A stretch of DNA of 64,000 nucleotides from Bacteroidales bacterium (GCA_015061055.1 SUXH01000003.1:112496-176495), one strand, 5' to 3'; positions 48,159-58,864 are shown, counted from the first letter of the stretch. Notes: generated by a model not told the origin, from the sequence alone. Numbers and translations are program-made.

Positions 48159-49202
48159 TTATTTATTTTCAATTATTTTCTTTAGATTCTCAATCTCTTT
48201 CTTTAATACTGTAATTTCAGCATTGGTTCTATTTAAATTTTTTACATTTGCAACTTGACGTGCGAAATCCACATGTTTTACTGCAGGATAACCCATTAGA
48301 GTATTATTATCACCTACACTTTTAGGAATACCGGATTGAGCGCCAAACTGGTTATTATTACCAACAACTATATGACCGGCAAAGCCACATTGTCCGCCAA
48401 TGCTATTATGACTTCCGATCTTCGCAGAACCTGCAATACCGGCTTGAGCAGCAATTACGGTATGTTCACCAACTTCAACATTATGTGCTATTTGAACAAG
48501 GTTGTCCAACTTCACTCCTTTTTTTACAATTGTTGAACCCATTGTAGCTCGGTCTATAGTTGTATTCGCACCAATCTCAACATCATCTTCTATGATTACA
48601 TTACCTATTTGAGCTATTTTCTTATATACTCCATTTTCAGGTGCAAATCCAAATCCATCTCCACCAACGACTACACCAGAGTGCAAAATGCAATTATTAC
48701 CGATTCTGCATCCATGATATATTTTCACGCCCGGATATAATATTACATTATCTCCTATCACCACATCATCTCCAACATAACATTGTGGATATATCTTTAC
48801 ATTTTGTCCTATAACCACTCCTTTTGAGATATAACTAAATGCTCCTAAATATATATTATCAGGTATATTTACGCCTTCCGAAACAAATATCGGATTTTCT
48901 ATGCCCTTTCTTTGTTGCTGCATAGCTCCTACCATATTAAGCAATTGCGCTATAGTAGAATATGGGTCATCGACTCTTAATAATGTTGTTTTAAGAGGTT
49001 TAGTTGGAACAAAATCTTTCCTGACAATCACTACTGATGCCTTTGTTTCATAAATATAATGTTCATATTTAGGATTTGCCAAGAAAGTAAGACAACCTTC
49101 TTTACCTTCCTCTATTTTAGAATAATTATTTATTTTTAATGATGAATCTCCATCCACCACGCCATTTACAAGTGCTGCAATCTGCGCAATCGTTATCTCC
49201 AT
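48159..49202 (-). CDS. lpxD: UDP-3-O-acylglucosamine N-acyltransferase
   Basis: Third enzyme of lipid A synthesis; adds the second hydroxyacyl chain. The 347-residue protein has an N-terminal uridine-binding domain ([14 protein letters not shown]), a long hexapeptide beta helix with the catalytic His in [24 protein letters not shown] context and HNVEVGEHT, and a C-terminal helical tail ([19 protein letters not shown]) for trimer packing. It opens the lpx unit and lies 7 nt before lpxC-fabZ. Confidence 0.95.
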   Translation of the reverse strand: MEITIAQIAALVNGVVDGDSSLKINNYSKIEEGKEGCLTFLANPKYEHYIYETKASVVIVRKDFVPTKPLKTTLLRVDDPYSTIAQLLNMVGAMQQQRKGIENPIFVSEGVNIPDNIYLGAFSYISKGVVIGQNVKIYPQCYVGDDVVIGDNVILYPGVKIYHGCRIGNNCILHSGVVVGGDGFGFAPENGVYKKIAQIGNVIIEDDVEIGANTTIDRATMGSTIVKKGVKLDNLVQIAHNVEVGEHTVIAAQAGIAGSAKIGSHNSIGGQCGFAGHIVVGNNNQFGAQSGIPKSVGDNNTLMGYPAVKHVDFARQVANVKNLNRTNAEITVLKKEIENLKKIIENK

Positions 49203-49336
49203 AATTTATCTTAATTTACAATAATATGCAAAATTGCAAAAAATGAACGAGTTAAGCAACTCATAAGTCCTTTTTTTCATTCTTTCGCTTATCAATAAGT
49301 ACCAAATTATATTAATTTCTTTTTCTATCTATAGTT

Positions 49337-49645
49337 TTATTTAATAAAATAGACTATCACAAAAAGCGACATTGCTCCAAACATACAAAACAATAATGCA
49401 CAAAGTTTCAATAAAACGACTGCTCTTATATTTTTATTATTTATGAAAGTTGCATACATATAAGAAAATGCTGCCATAAAGAAAAAAAAATCTTCAATTC
49501 GCCCCAATATATTACGACCAACATTTAATGGTAAAAACATATATACAATCACTAATATAAACAAAATAACAGAAATAATCATTTTTGATTTATCACTGCT
49601 TTCAATAGATTCATTTACAACATTCTTATATTTAAAACTATTCAT
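49337..49645 (-). CDS. Small membrane protein, about 102 aa, coupled to folK
   Basis: An uncharacterised membrane protein with three hydrophobic helices (about 24-42, 52-68 and 74-100 in this numbering) and a polar N-terminus. Several starts are possible (ATG at 49666, 49654 or 49645). I prefer 49645, which overlaps the end of folK by 8 nt, a common coupling distance. I recognise no domain. It is the last gene of the acyltransferase-tex-folK run; the next gene downstream on this strand is lpxD, 134 nt away. Confidence 0.6.
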   Translation of the reverse strand: MNSFKYKNVVNESIESSDKSKMIISVILFILVIVYMFLPLNVGRNILGRIEDFFFFMAAFSYMYATFINNKNIRAVVLLKLCALLFCMFGAMSLFVIVYFIK

Positions 49646-50030
49646 CTTTCTCATAAACCAATCCATTTATCTCATTCCAGCCTATCTTAAAATAAGCCTG
49701 CATATAATCATTGTTTCTTATAATTTTATCATTCCACATCACGATATCAACATCAATAGGAACAATCCCTACAATCTTATTATCTTTATCCCTACCACAA
49801 TCTATTTCATATTGTTTAAATTTCTTATTAAGTACATTATGATCATATTGAGTATAACCCGACAATACTGCATTCAAATAATTATTATCAACACCATTTA
49901 ATGCGCTAGTTTCATATATACTTGAAACCTTCACATCACTAAGTAAATCAAATAACCATCCAATACAATGACTCATCTTCTTTTCTCGTTCAACACAATT
50001 ACTTCCCAAAGACAATACAACAAAGTTCAT
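49638..50030 (-). CDS. folK: HPPK-like pterin pyrophosphokinase
   Basis: Resembles 6-hydroxymethyl-dihydropterin pyrophosphokinase, which supplies folate synthesis. The 130-residue protein has LSLGSN at the start, IYETSALNGVDNNYLNAV (the Y-T-x-x-G..YLN block) and CGRDKDNKIVGIVPIDVDI, the metal-binding P-x-D-x-D motif with two Asp. It is shorter than the usual 160 residues because the region after the last motif is cut down; I know this compact form from Bacteroidales. It overlaps tex by 4 nt (ATGA). Confidence 0.78.
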   Translation of the reverse strand: MNFVVLSLGSNCVEREKKMSHCIGWLFDLLSDVKVSSIYETSALNGVDNNYLNAVLSGYTQYDHNVLNKKFKQYEIDCGRDKDNKIVGIVPIDVDIVMWNDKIIRNNDYMQAYFKIGWNEINGLVYEKDE

Positions 50031-52162
50031 AATTTTATATTTTTCATTGACAATGAAATTCTTTTACGTTCTAAATCTAGAGATTTCACTCTAACTTTTA
50101 TATGCTGATTCAAAACTACAACGTCCGACAATGAAGTTATATAATGGTCACATACTTCTGAAATATGCACTAATCCATTTTCGTGTAATCCAATATCCAC
50201 AAAAACGCCAAATTGAGTAATATTCGTCACCACTCCATTCAGCACCATCCCTACCTTAAGATCATCTATATTTCTTACACTTTCATCAAACGACACACTC
50301 TCAAGTCTTTCACGTGGATCTCTACCCGGCTTCTCAAGCTCCAACATAATATCCGTTAATGTAGGTATCCCTATATCTTCATTCACATAACGTGTTAAAT
50401 CTATCGATTCTATTTTTTCTTTATTACCTATCAACTCATTCAATGAATAGCTATAATCCTTTGCTATTGTTTCTACTAACTTATATCTTTCCGGGTGTAC
50501 AGCCGAATTATCCAATGGATTTGGTGCATCAGGTATCCTAAGAAATGCCGAAGACTGCTGAAAAGCTTTTAATCCATATCTCGGAACCTCAAGCAATTCA
50601 GTTCTCGATTTAAATGCACCTTTTAAATTCCTGTAATTTACAATATTTTGTGCTAACTGTGGTCCCAAACCTGAAACATAGGTCAACAACTCTTTTGAGG
50701 CAGTATTTACATTTACACCAACACTATTGACACAACTTTCAACTACAAACGTTAGCGCCTCTTTCAACTTGTTTTGATCCACATCATGTTGATATTGACC
50801 TACTCCTATTGATTTGGGATCAATTTTCACTAATTCAGCCAAAGGATCAAGAAGTCGTCGCCCAATTGAGACAGCACCTCTCACAGTTACATCTTTATCA
50901 TGGAATTCCTCTCTAGCTACTTCTGATGTTGAATATATCGAAGCTCCACTCTCATTTACGACATAAATATTTATTTCTTTATCAAAATTAAGAGTCCTCA
51001 AGAAAGCCTCAGTTTCTCTACTTGCGGTTCCGTTTCCTACTGCTATTGCATCAATATTATACCGTTTTACGAGCAAGCACACTTTTTTAGATGCACCGAC
51101 ATAGTCATTTTTAGGCATTGTTGGGTATATAACATCATCATCAAGCAGACATCCCTGTTCATCCAAACACACCACTTTACAACCTGTTCTAAATCCTGGA
51201 TCAATAGCAAGAATTCTTTTTTTACCTAATGGTGGTGCAAACAATAATTGTCGAAGATTATTTGCAAATGTTTCAATAGCAACTGCATCAGCTTTTTGCT
51301 TAGCAATATTCATCACCTCTGTTTCTATTGAGGGACGGATTAACCTTTTATATGAATCTTTTATTACTTTGACAAGAAATTTCGCAACAGTTCCATTTCC
51401 TTTTATTATCAATTTTGAAATCTTGTCAATAATTTCACCATCATCAACTATTATCTGAAGTTTTAACAATGCTTCCCTTTCTCCACGTAGCATTGCAAGT
51501 AGTCTATGAGATGAGCATTTTCGCAAAATATCCGATGAATCAAAGTAATTCTCATATTTAAGCGCCTCACTCTCTTTCCCTTTTACAACTTTAGAGATTA
51601 AAAACGCATTACGTTCAAAATAGTTTCTAACGCAACTTCTTACAAAAGCTTTCTCCGAAATCCACTCTGCAATAATATCATTAGCCCCTTGCAATGCATC
51701 ATCCACAGAATCAACTTGTTTATTAACAAAACGCTTTGCTATCGACTCTATATCATCTGTTTTTTGTGACATTATAATTTTAGCTAAAGGTTCGAGTCCT
51801 TTAGATTTAGCCACCTCTGCACGCGTTTTTCTCTTAGGTTTGTAGGGCAAATATAAATCCTCAAGCTCCACCGAATTCCAACAAGCTTCAATTTTAACAC
51901 TCAACTCAGGGGTCAACTTATTCAAATCATCAATAGTATTAAGAATATACCTCTTCCTTTTATCTAACTCGATGATTTCAGAATAAGTTGTTGATATTTT
52001 CTGAATTTGCACTTCATCAAGTCCTCCGGTACATTCTTTACGATACCTACTAATAAAAGGAATGGTACCTCCATCTTCAAGCAGATTAATTGTTCGTTCA
52101 ATCTGTTTTAATGAGATACCAACCTTTTCAGATATTATGTCTAGTATAGTTTTATTTACCAT
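50027..52162 (-). CDS. Transcription accessory/RNA-binding protein Tex
   Basis: A 711-residue Tex protein. Visible domains: N-terminal helical Tex region (GGTIPFISRYRKECTGGLDE), a YqgF-type RNase-H-like fold (LAIDPGFRTGCKVVCLDEQG, about 320-340), helix-hairpin-helix segments (ASKELLTYVSGLGPQLAQNI), and a C-terminal S1 RNA-binding domain (about 640-708: GMVLNGVVTNITQFGVFVDI). Tex binds nucleic acid and affects transcription, and is related to eukaryotic Spt6. It shares 4 nt with folK and 1 nt with the acyltransferase upstream. Confidence 0.92.
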   Translation of the reverse strand: MVNKTILDIISEKVGISLKQIERTINLLEDGGTIPFISRYRKECTGGLDEVQIQKISTTYSEIIELDKRKRYILNTIDDLNKLTPELSVKIEACWNSVELEDLYLPYKPKRKTRAEVAKSKGLEPLAKIIMSQKTDDIESIAKRFVNKQVDSVDDALQGANDIIAEWISEKAFVRSCVRNYFERNAFLISKVVKGKESEALKYENYFDSSDILRKCSSHRLLAMLRGEREALLKLQIIVDDGEIIDKISKLIIKGNGTVAKFLVKVIKDSYKRLIRPSIETEVMNIAKQKADAVAIETFANNLRQLLFAPPLGKKRILAIDPGFRTGCKVVCLDEQGCLLDDDVIYPTMPKNDYVGASKKVCLLVKRYNIDAIAVGNGTASRETEAFLRTLNFDKEINIYVVNESGASIYSTSEVAREEFHDKDVTVRGAVSIGRRLLDPLAELVKIDPKSIGVGQYQHDVDQNKLKEALTFVVESCVNSVGVNVNTASKELLTYVSGLGPQLAQNIVNYRNLKGAFKSRTELLEVPRYGLKAFQQSSAFLRIPDAPNPLDNSAVHPERYKLVETIAKDYSYSLNELIGNKEKIESIDLTRYVNEDIGIPTLTDIMLELEKPGRDPRERLESVSFDESVRNIDDLKVGMVLNGVVTNITQFGVFVDIGLHENGLVHISEVCDHYITSLSDVVVLNQHIKVRVKSLDLERKRISLSMKNIKL

Positions 52163-53346
52163 TATTCAGCATTAAGCGCTTTCAATTTATTTTTCAATGG
52201 ATTAGCATACATATTATATACCATTAACCTCATATATTCTCGTTCTTCATCATTCACCTTAACATCCACTTTATCTAACTGTTTCTCAACATATTTTACA
52301 AATGATTCTTTTTCTGAATCAGAATATCCATTATCTAAATATTCTGCACTCTCATTAACCAAATCATATGCCACATAATTACAAGGATAAATTTTGTATG
52401 TTTTATGAATTGATTTATCAATTTCCTCCTTTACAAAATTAATTATTGAATTTCTGTCAGTGTCCGATGATAATTCATTTAACTTTATACTTATACATGG
52501 CGATAACTCAAAATGCACCCGTCCTTTGTAGCCCATTATACCCGTAGTCATACTCAACAAGTCATCTGACTTTGATTTCTTGAAGTTTGGATCTTTACTC
52601 TTCATCAAAAATTCCTTAGCTTTTAAGAAATCATTTGGGTCATATTCATAACATATTGATAGTGGCAACAAATTAAGTTCTTTCATCCTCTGATAAAATG
52701 TTTCTGCTCCACCACCCATACATAGCATTTTTAATAAGCTTTCTTGTGTTCTATCATCACTATCCTTGGCTCTACCTTCACGCTGCGCAATCCAAACAGA
52801 TTGATTCTTTTGGGTAAGAGCAAAATGTATATACTTCGACAATTGCATAGCTCCGTCAAGGCGTTGATGACTGGATAAATCTCTTTTAACAATAAAACTC
52901 TTATTTAATCTCACAAGAATTGAAATCCAATCATATACTAATAGATTATTCCCTATTGCAACTTCCGTTGTCGGTCTATCATTATATATCAAATTTAAAT
53001 TCAAGAATGATGCATCAAGCACAATATCTCTATGATTCGAAATAAAAGTATAGGATTTATCTTTTTCACAATTCTCGACACCTCCTATCGACAACCCATC
53101 GGTAGTCGTCTTTACAATCATTTCAAGAAATGGTTTCATTACTTTTTCTTGAAATTCATCTTTACTTTTTAATGATAATAATTGCAGTTTAAAGGTTTCA
53201 TAATCTACTTGGGGCATTGCATATTCCACAACACTCCTAAACATTGGCTCTTCTATTAATTTAGCCATTTGCGTAGCGAATTCACTGTCATTAAATGGAC
53301 AAACATCAGCAAATTCTATTGGAATTTTAATTTCACTCGTAATCAT
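52162..53346 (-). CDS. Glycerol-phosphate-type acyltransferase, 394 aa
   Basis: An acyltransferase with the H-x4-D motif in SNHRDIVLDASFL (about residue 104) and the EGR motif in QREGRAKDSDD (about 190). No transmembrane helix. The size and motif layout recall glycerol-3-phosphate acyltransferases of the PlsB-like or 1-acyl-GPAT group conserved in Bacteroidetes. Substrate is inferred. It is upstream of tex with a 1-nt overlap of stop and start, and lies 82 nt after rluD. As I remember it, Bacteroidales often have a D-Ala-D-Ala ligase gene between rluD and this acyltransferase; none is here. Confidence 0.75.
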   Translation of the reverse strand: MITSEIKIPIEFADVCPFNDSEFATQMAKLIEEPMFRSVVEYAMPQVDYETFKLQLLSLKSKDEFQEKVMKPFLEMIVKTTTDGLSIGGVENCEKDKSYTFISNHRDIVLDASFLNLNLIYNDRPTTEVAIGNNLLVYDWISILVRLNKSFIVKRDLSSHQRLDGAMQLSKYIHFALTQKNQSVWIAQREGRAKDSDDRTQESLLKMLCMGGGAETFYQRMKELNLLPLSICYEYDPNDFLKAKEFLMKSKDPNFKKSKSDDLLSMTTGIMGYKGRVHFELSPCISIKLNELSSDTDRNSIINFVKEEIDKSIHKTYKIYPCNYVAYDLVNESAEYLDNGYSDSEKESFVKYVEKQLDKVDVKVNDEEREYMRLMVYNMYANPLKNKLKALNAE

Positions 53347-53428
53347 ATATCTTTCTCAACAATTACAACAATACCAAAGGTAATACTTTTTATTTAAATA
53401 CACTAAGTATTTTAACAAGTATTAGATA

Positions 53429-54511
53429 TTATTTTTTATATGTATTGGCATATTCACGCCATCTATCAATTAATTCCACCATATCTTTAGGTATTTCACT
53501 ATCAAAATCCATTTGTTTTCCAGTTACCGGATGAACAAACCCTAAGGTTTTTGCGTGCAATGCCTGTCGCGGACATATAGCAAAACAGTTTTGTATGAAT
53601 TGCATATATTTTGGAGATGTTGACCCTCGTAATATTTTATCTCCACCATATCTCGCATCATTAAACAATGGGTGACCAATATATTTCATATGCACCCTTA
53701 TCTGATGAGTACGTCCTGTTTCCAATTGACATCTCACTACCGATATATGCCCTAAATTTTCCAATGTAGTATAATGGGTAACAGCATGCTTTCCCATATC
53801 ACCTTCAGGAAACACTGTCATCTGCAACCGGTCCTTAAGACTTCGTCCTATATTACCTTCTATTCGTCCAGTTTCGTCTCTCATCTCGCCCCACACTACA
53901 GCTACATATTGACGCTTAGTGGTTTTATCAAAAAATTGTTTCCCTAAATGCGTTTTTGCTTGTGGCGTTTTTGCTATAACAAGAAGTCCGGAAGTATCTT
54001 TATCTATTCGATGTACAAGCCCCATACGAGGATCACTCACGTCAAACTCGGGATTATCCTTAAAATGATAAGCCAAGGCATTCACTAATGTACCCGTATA
54101 ATTTCCATGTCCGGGATGGACAACCAAGCCTGCAGTTTTATTGACAACAAGAAGTTGTTCATCCTCATACACAATTTCAATTGGTATATCTTCTGGAATA
54201 ATCTCATTCTCATAACGAGGACGATCCATTACAATGCGTATATCATCAAATGGTTTTACTCTGTAATTCGATTTTACAGCTTTACCATTTACTATGATAC
54301 ATTGTGCTTCAGCTGCTTGTTGTATACGATTTCTGGATATATTTGCGATTTTAGTAGTCAAAAATTTATCAATTCTCAATAGAGTTTGACATTTTTCGGC
54401 TACAATATGATAATGTTCCCACAAATCCTTACCATCTATGGTAATATCCGGGGCAAAATCATCGGGTTCCACTAAATTTATGTCATCAATTATATTTTCA
54501 ATATCCTCCAC
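53429..54511 (-). CDS. rluD: Pseudouridine synthase RluD
   Basis: Converts uridines in helix 69 of 23S rRNA to pseudouridine. The 360-residue protein has an N-terminal S4 RNA-binding domain (LLRIDKFLTTKIANISRNRI, about 41-60) and the RluA-type catalytic domain with the active-site Asp in VHRIDKDTSGLL near residue 167, followed by GRTHQIRVH. Translation starts at GTG (54511); an in-frame TAG lies two codons upstream. It follows the PASTA protein gene after 35 nt. Confidence 0.92.
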   Translation of the reverse strand: MEDIENIIDDINLVEPDDFAPDITIDGKDLWEHYHIVAEKCQTLLRIDKFLTTKIANISRNRIQQAAEAQCIIVNGKAVKSNYRVKPFDDIRIVMDRPRYENEIIPEDIPIEIVYEDEQLLVVNKTAGLVVHPGHGNYTGTLVNALAYHFKDNPEFDVSDPRMGLVHRIDKDTSGLLVIAKTPQAKTHLGKQFFDKTTKRQYVAVVWGEMRDETGRIEGNIGRSLKDRLQMTVFPEGDMGKHAVTHYTTLENLGHISVVRCQLETGRTHQIRVHMKYIGHPLFNDARYGGDKILRGSTSPKYMQFIQNCFAICPRQALHAKTLGFVHPVTGKQMDFDSEIPKDMVELIDRWREYANTYKK

Positions 54512-54546
54512 AACCTAATAATAAAAGTAATAAATAATACTAATTA

Positions 54547-55161
54547 TCACTGTATCTTAGCTTCTACAAACAAGCTATCTACACCAATTGAATCTGCTTT
54601 CACTTCTTCACCACCACTACCGACTGAAAGATTAATAGGAATTAACAACGGCAATCTTTCCCCTGCCACAGCTGTTCTGCCATCAACTTTCACATTTATA
54701 ATAAGATCCTTATATGGTGAAGAAACCGTATCAACCTTTATATTTTTAAAACCAAGCCCTTCAAGTACAGCTCTCCCTTGTCGACATGACATATCAACAA
54801 CTCTTGGAAAAGAAACTTTTCTTGGCATAAATGCATTTATGGTCAAATAAATCGTCCTATTAGCTTTCACCTTCGAATTAGCTTTTGGTTCCTGGTCAAC
54901 AATGGCACCTCTATCAAAGTTATCATTGTATGTAGAATCAGTTATTTCGCACTTAAAACCGACAGCTCTTACATCAAGTTCTGCTTCATTCAGCGATTTA
55001 CCCTTTAAATCAGGGACAACCACATATTCTCCATGGTCCGTAAAAACATCAATTGATAATAGCACTGCATAAACTAACGCTAAAAACGAAAGCCCTATTA
55101 GCATTAAATTAAATAAAATAGGATGTCTTTTAGGGAATCCTAATAGTTTTGTCTTATCCAC
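54547..55161 (-). CDS. PASTA domain membrane protein
   Basis: A 204-residue bitopic protein. A short cytoplasmic N-terminus precedes one transmembrane helix (about 16-38), then two extracytoplasmic PASTA domains (VVVPDLKGKSLNEAELDVRA, about 47-110; and FPRVVDMSCRQGRAVLEGLG, about 118-180). PASTA domains bind muropeptides or penicillin-binding proteins in other bacteria, here without any kinase domain. Such kinase-free PASTA proteins are found beside rluD in Bacteroidales and are presumed to act in cell-wall synthesis. The start is GTG. Confidence 0.85.
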   Translation of the reverse strand: MDKTKLLGFPKRHPILFNLMLIGLSFLALVYAVLLSIDVFTDHGEYVVVPDLKGKSLNEAELDVRAVGFKCEITDSTYNDNFDRGAIVDQEPKANSKVKANRTIYLTINAFMPRKVSFPRVVDMSCRQGRAVLEGLGFKNIKVDTVSSPYKDLIINVKVDGRTAVAGERLPLLIPINLSVGSGGEEVKADSIGVDSLFVEAKIQ

Positions 55162-55309
55162 CTTATTAAATTACTTTTAATTATTTGAAGTCATAGTTTT
55201 TTCTCTCAACAAAAAAACATTAACTACAATTTTATACAAAGTAACGAAATTTCTTTTAATCATCAAAATAAATCCCTCAATACAACGACAACATATCAAA
55301 AACAAAAGA

Positions 55310-55342
55310 GACTATGTCAAAATGCAAAATTTTAACATAGTC
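55310..55342 (-). terminator. Terminator of the fimbrial operon
   Basis: GACTATGT and ACATAGTC arms, with inner AAAAT/ATTTT pairs, 30 nt after the adhesin stop. On the minus strand the stem is followed by TCTCTTTTGTTTTT. Confidence 0.8.
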
Positions 55343-55371
55343 CCCTCATTTAATTTCTAATTTTTTTTATC

Positions 55372-58300
55372 TTAGTCAATATTAACACCATTAGCTCCTG
55401 ATTTTGCAGGCAATATAGTAAAACCTAAAGAAAAAGCACTTGATGCTGCTGTCATAATTTGGTTACCTGAAGAAAATAATGCAGCATTTTTCTCAATTGA
55501 AACATCGGTATTCCAAGGATAACCTTCAGAACCGCTAAGATGACCCCTACAATTAGTATTTCCATTAGGATACCACCCAATAGGAGCATTTATATACGAG
55601 TTGTCATTTGTGGACTTATGAAAGAAATACAATCTTGACGGACGAGCTTCTGTAGCTCCATTTTTCACAACTAATGTAGCTGTCATAGCATTACCCATAT
55701 TTCTGTATTCTTTTACTGAGCCACCGGTTGTATTGTCTCCACCACGACAACCCATTGCCATTAACATTAAACAATTCTTGTAAATATCATCTATTTTATG
55801 TTCATCTTCTCCATCACTAAAGATATCATCAGTACCGCTGTATTTTCCGGCACCATTCACATCAGGTCGGAACCAATAACCAAACTCTCCATATCCACTT
55901 ACAAATGCACAAGGATTAGGTTCACGCAATATATTTCCATTATTATTACTCTCTGTATTTTCTACACTACAAGGCAAATCCATAACATATGTATAATCAG
56001 CTGAATTCCAAGCTCCACTATTTTGTGTAAAATACGCTTTATATTCTTCTGGACGTCCGGTTAATTGTTTATCTGGATTTTTTGTATCAAGCAAGAAACC
56101 AGTGAACGCATCACTTCGTGGCATTTCATAGCCTACAGGACAAGGATCATATATTGTTTTTACTACAGGCGTACTTGACGTCCAAAATTCTATATCATTC
56201 CACCTGTTGCTGTCATTATTTCCTCCCGGAATAGTATAACTTGCAGCTTGCCATAAAAATTCTTCTCTTATACCGGCAGAAGTACTCAACCAATAGTCTG
56301 AATTAGCACCATAAAACACATCTGGATTCTTTATTGTTTCCGCAATATTATTTGCCGGAGTCGACACACTCTTTAGCGTAGTTATAGGTAAGCCATCAGC
56401 ACCAAATCTTGTTTTATCCTTAAACACACCTCCTCCGGTAGTTTCACCAAATCCAACCATAGGATCTTTGCGTCCAAATTGATAATATACAGCATTGTTG
56501 GCTGTAGAAATATGTTTTGTGGCGCTATTCACATCTAATCCTAAACTTGAGTTTTCATTTCCTGCCTGTTTAAAATTAATAGTAGCACTACCTCCATAAT
56601 GTTTCTCTTCTCCTCTACAATATCCAAGATACTTGGTCAACATTGTAAATTTTTGTCCGCCATGTTTTTTATCTACTGCATAATTTCCTGTATGCGTATT
56701 TTTTCTATTAAATGGGTCTGGTACAACAGTATTTGAACTTGTTATTAATTCTCCTGCATCATTTAATAGACCAAATTTCTTATTATATATATTTATATGT
56801 TGCTCATCATTACATCCATTTGTGTTTCCTTCCCATAAAGATTTATAATGCGACACCCATATATGCCAACTCCACATAATAACTCCATTACCATCTTTCA
56901 CAGCTACTACAGCATTTCCATCACACGCATATTCTTTCTTTATTTCAAATGCTATATATTTTCCATCATCTACCAATCGCAGATTTGTCACCAATCCTGG
57001 GGCATCTTGCCACACAAGATCCGCACTTGCAGCAGTATATCTTGATGTTATCCAAGGATCATTTATATTAGGGGTGTTAGTATGATCCACATAGTCACTA
57101 CCATTATATGCTCCATTTATGGCATTTCCATACACCAACGGTAATTTATAATGACCGGCATATCCTATTATATAACAATTTGCTGTGTTCATTGAAGATG
57201 TTCCACCATTTGTTGATAAATCGTAAGGATCGTTATACTTGCCTTTCTCATCACACAGAGCTATGTGATAATTCGTATGGCTTCGTTTTTCCTGCCAATG
57301 TGAGGTAGCTAATTGCAATGGTGCAGGACCCATTTGATATCTAACTGTTTCACAATCATTTTCGTTACTTACACCATTACCTTTATAACCTTTTAGCTCT
57401 TGCATCCACACAGCTGTCTTATTTCTTTCATTATCTATAACATCTTCTACATCCCACGCTACAGGATCGATTCGTTCTCCACCAAAACGTGTTGTTTTCT
57501 TATAACTCTTTACGGTGAAAACACCTTCTCCTCCATAATAATCAGGAACACTTACATTCTCAGTTTCAAACACATATTGAACGATTTCATCACTTGCTGA
57601 TATACAGTATGTTACTTGCTTACCTTTTCCCCACACTCCACCTGCAATGCTTGATTTTAGAGTAACATCACGATTAAGTATCTTATCGGTAACATCTATT
57701 TCTACCATAGCTCCTGCTGGCAATGTTTGTGGCATAAGCAACAGCACATACTCATTTTCGTTTAGTTTGACGTTTTCACCGGTTCCATCTCCATTACATT
57801 CAATGTTATTCAATGTAATTTCGTAATCCTTTACTGCTTCAGTATCGGTAACCACATCCCAACTACCTGTATCACTATTGGGAGTATCAGGGTCATCATC
57901 TGCTTCATTAATACCACAATATTCATACGTGTAAGAACCTTTATAATACACCCCTTTTACTCTAACTGCTTTTACAACAAGATTCTTAACATTATTTGCA
58001 ACTTCAAATTTCACAGCTGTAAGAGCATGTGCAAATGTGATAGGCGCAGGTTTATAATCGTTAGGACACTGCACATCACTCGATGCCACAAGTAAATCCT
58101 TTTGATCCACCACTTTATCGGCAATGGTATATTCAAAAGTTGGAGTTCCGGCAGTAGTTGGCAACTTTACAGCATCATACGGTGAATATGCAAAGAAGCG
58201 CATTCTATCATAAGCCTCAGTCCAACTATGATTTGATGACCAATTTGGAGAAACAAGTTTATCATTATCGATATATAATTTTGAACCTTCTACGTCATTC

Positions 58301-58689
58301 CAATCGGTAGCAAGTTCTCCATTATATACCCAAGCCGATACTCCCATATCTTGTACGCCTCCGGTCTTTACAATTGAACCTCGACTCTGCACTTTCTTCT
58401 CTTTCTTATCACCTTTTATATTTGGTTCAATAGAATCGTTGGTTATTGTAAACAGATACAAAGGCTCCCCATTTAGAGTCTCATTAAGAGTCTCTAATTG
58501 CACATCACTTTGTTGTATTGAATCATTTGATCTTCCACCCCATTCACCATTTGTAATCGAATTCAACTCGACATTAAACCCGATTTTATCTGATTGTTTC
58601 TCACCGGAAACTCCAAGGTCATCTTCACAAGCAGTGAATACCACCATTGTTGTTGCCACTAATAACCAAAATTTTCTCATATTCACCAT
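55372..58689 (-). CDS. Large fimbrillin-family adhesin lipoprotein, 1105 aa
   Basis: Last and largest gene of the fimbrial operon. A lipoprotein signal ends in VFTAC (Cys near 21). Residues about 35-365 look like a fimbrillin (Mfa/FimA-type) beta-sandwich domain, with the ALTAVKFEV core and a final segment GKGKQVTYCI. The long remainder includes NAVYYQFGRKDPMVGFG and IYDPCPVGYEMPRSDAFTGF, the CPVG(Y/W)xxP signature of FISUMP-like domains that often end Bacteroidales surface adhesins. It is probably the tip or accessory adhesin of a type V-like pilus. The start could be ATG 58680 instead. Its ligand is unknown. Confidence 0.75.
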   Translation of the reverse strand: MVNMRKFWLLVATTMVVFTACEDDLGVSGEKQSDKIGFNVELNSITNGEWGGRSNDSIQQSDVQLETLNETLNGEPLYLFTITNDSIEPNIKGDKKEKKVQSRGSIVKTGGVQDMGVSAWVYNGELATDWNDVEGSKLYIDNDKLVSPNWSSNHSWTEAYDRMRFFAYSPYDAVKLPTTAGTPTFEYTIADKVVDQKDLLVASSDVQCPNDYKPAPITFAHALTAVKFEVANNVKNLVVKAVRVKGVYYKGSYTYEYCGINEADDDPDTPNSDTGSWDVVTDTEAVKDYEITLNNIECNGDGTGENVKLNENEYVLLLMPQTLPAGAMVEIDVTDKILNRDVTLKSSIAGGVWGKGKQVTYCISASDEIVQYVFETENVSVPDYYGGEGVFTVKSYKKTTRFGGERIDPVAWDVEDVIDNERNKTAVWMQELKGYKGNGVSNENDCETVRYQMGPAPLQLATSHWQEKRSHTNYHIALCDEKGKYNDPYDLSTNGGTSSMNTANCYIIGYAGHYKLPLVYGNAINGAYNGSDYVDHTNTPNINDPWITSRYTAASADLVWQDAPGLVTNLRLVDDGKYIAFEIKKEYACDGNAVVAVKDGNGVIMWSWHIWVSHYKSLWEGNTNGCNDEQHINIYNKKFGLLNDAGELITSSNTVVPDPFNRKNTHTGNYAVDKKHGGQKFTMLTKYLGYCRGEEKHYGGSATINFKQAGNENSSLGLDVNSATKHISTANNAVYYQFGRKDPMVGFGETTGGGVFKDKTRFGADGLPITTLKSVSTPANNIAETIKNPDVFYGANSDYWLSTSAGIREEFLWQAASYTIPGGNNDSNRWNDIEFWTSSTPVVKTIYDPCPVGYEMPRSDAFTGFLLDTKNPDKQLTGRPEEYKAYFTQNSGAWNSADYTYVMDLPCSVENTESNNNGNILREPNPCAFVSGYGEFGYWFRPDVNGAGKYSGTDDIFSDGEDEHKIDDIYKNCLMLMAMGCRGGDNTTGGSVKEYRNMGNAMTATLVVKNGATEARPSRLYFFHKSTNDNSYINAPIGWYPNGNTNCRGHLSGSEGYPWNTDVSIEKNAALFSSGNQIMTAASSAFSLGFTILPAKSGANGVNID

Positions 58690-58755
58690 AATTCAACATA
58701 TTTTAGAGAGTGTAGCTCTCAATGCATTTCTTATAAATATCAAGAGGAGACTCTT

Positions 58756-58803
58756 GTTTACATTCGTTGGCAAACTCACTCTTATTTGCCTTTTTTTGTA
58801 AAC
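58756..58803 (-). repeat. Nested inverted repeats in the adhesin leader
   Basis: An outer pair GTTTACA (58756-58762) / TGTAAAC (58797-58803) encloses an inner pair GGCAAA (58769-58774) / TTTGCC (58785-58790). They lie in the gap between the second fimbrillin gene and the adhesin gene. On the plus strand the inner stem is followed by seven T residues. Confidence 0.5.
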
Positions 58804-58836
58804 CTCTGAAATAAATTCATCAGTCTTCATTTGTGA

Positions 58837-58864
58837 TTGTGTGGGGACATTCAACCCCACACAA
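58837..58864 (-). terminator. Hairpin after the second fimbrillin gene
   Basis: TTGTGTGGGG and CCCCACACAA form a perfect 10-bp GC-containing stem with an 8-nt loop, 22 nt after the fimbrillin stop. No T-run follows on the minus strand, so it may stabilise the upstream mRNA end or only partly stop transcription before the adhesin gene. Confidence 0.55.

Noticed and set aside
58439..58801. 120-codon plus-strand ORF over the adhesin start
   Set aside because: It is antisense to the well-supported adhesin gene, and its protein has no recognisable features.
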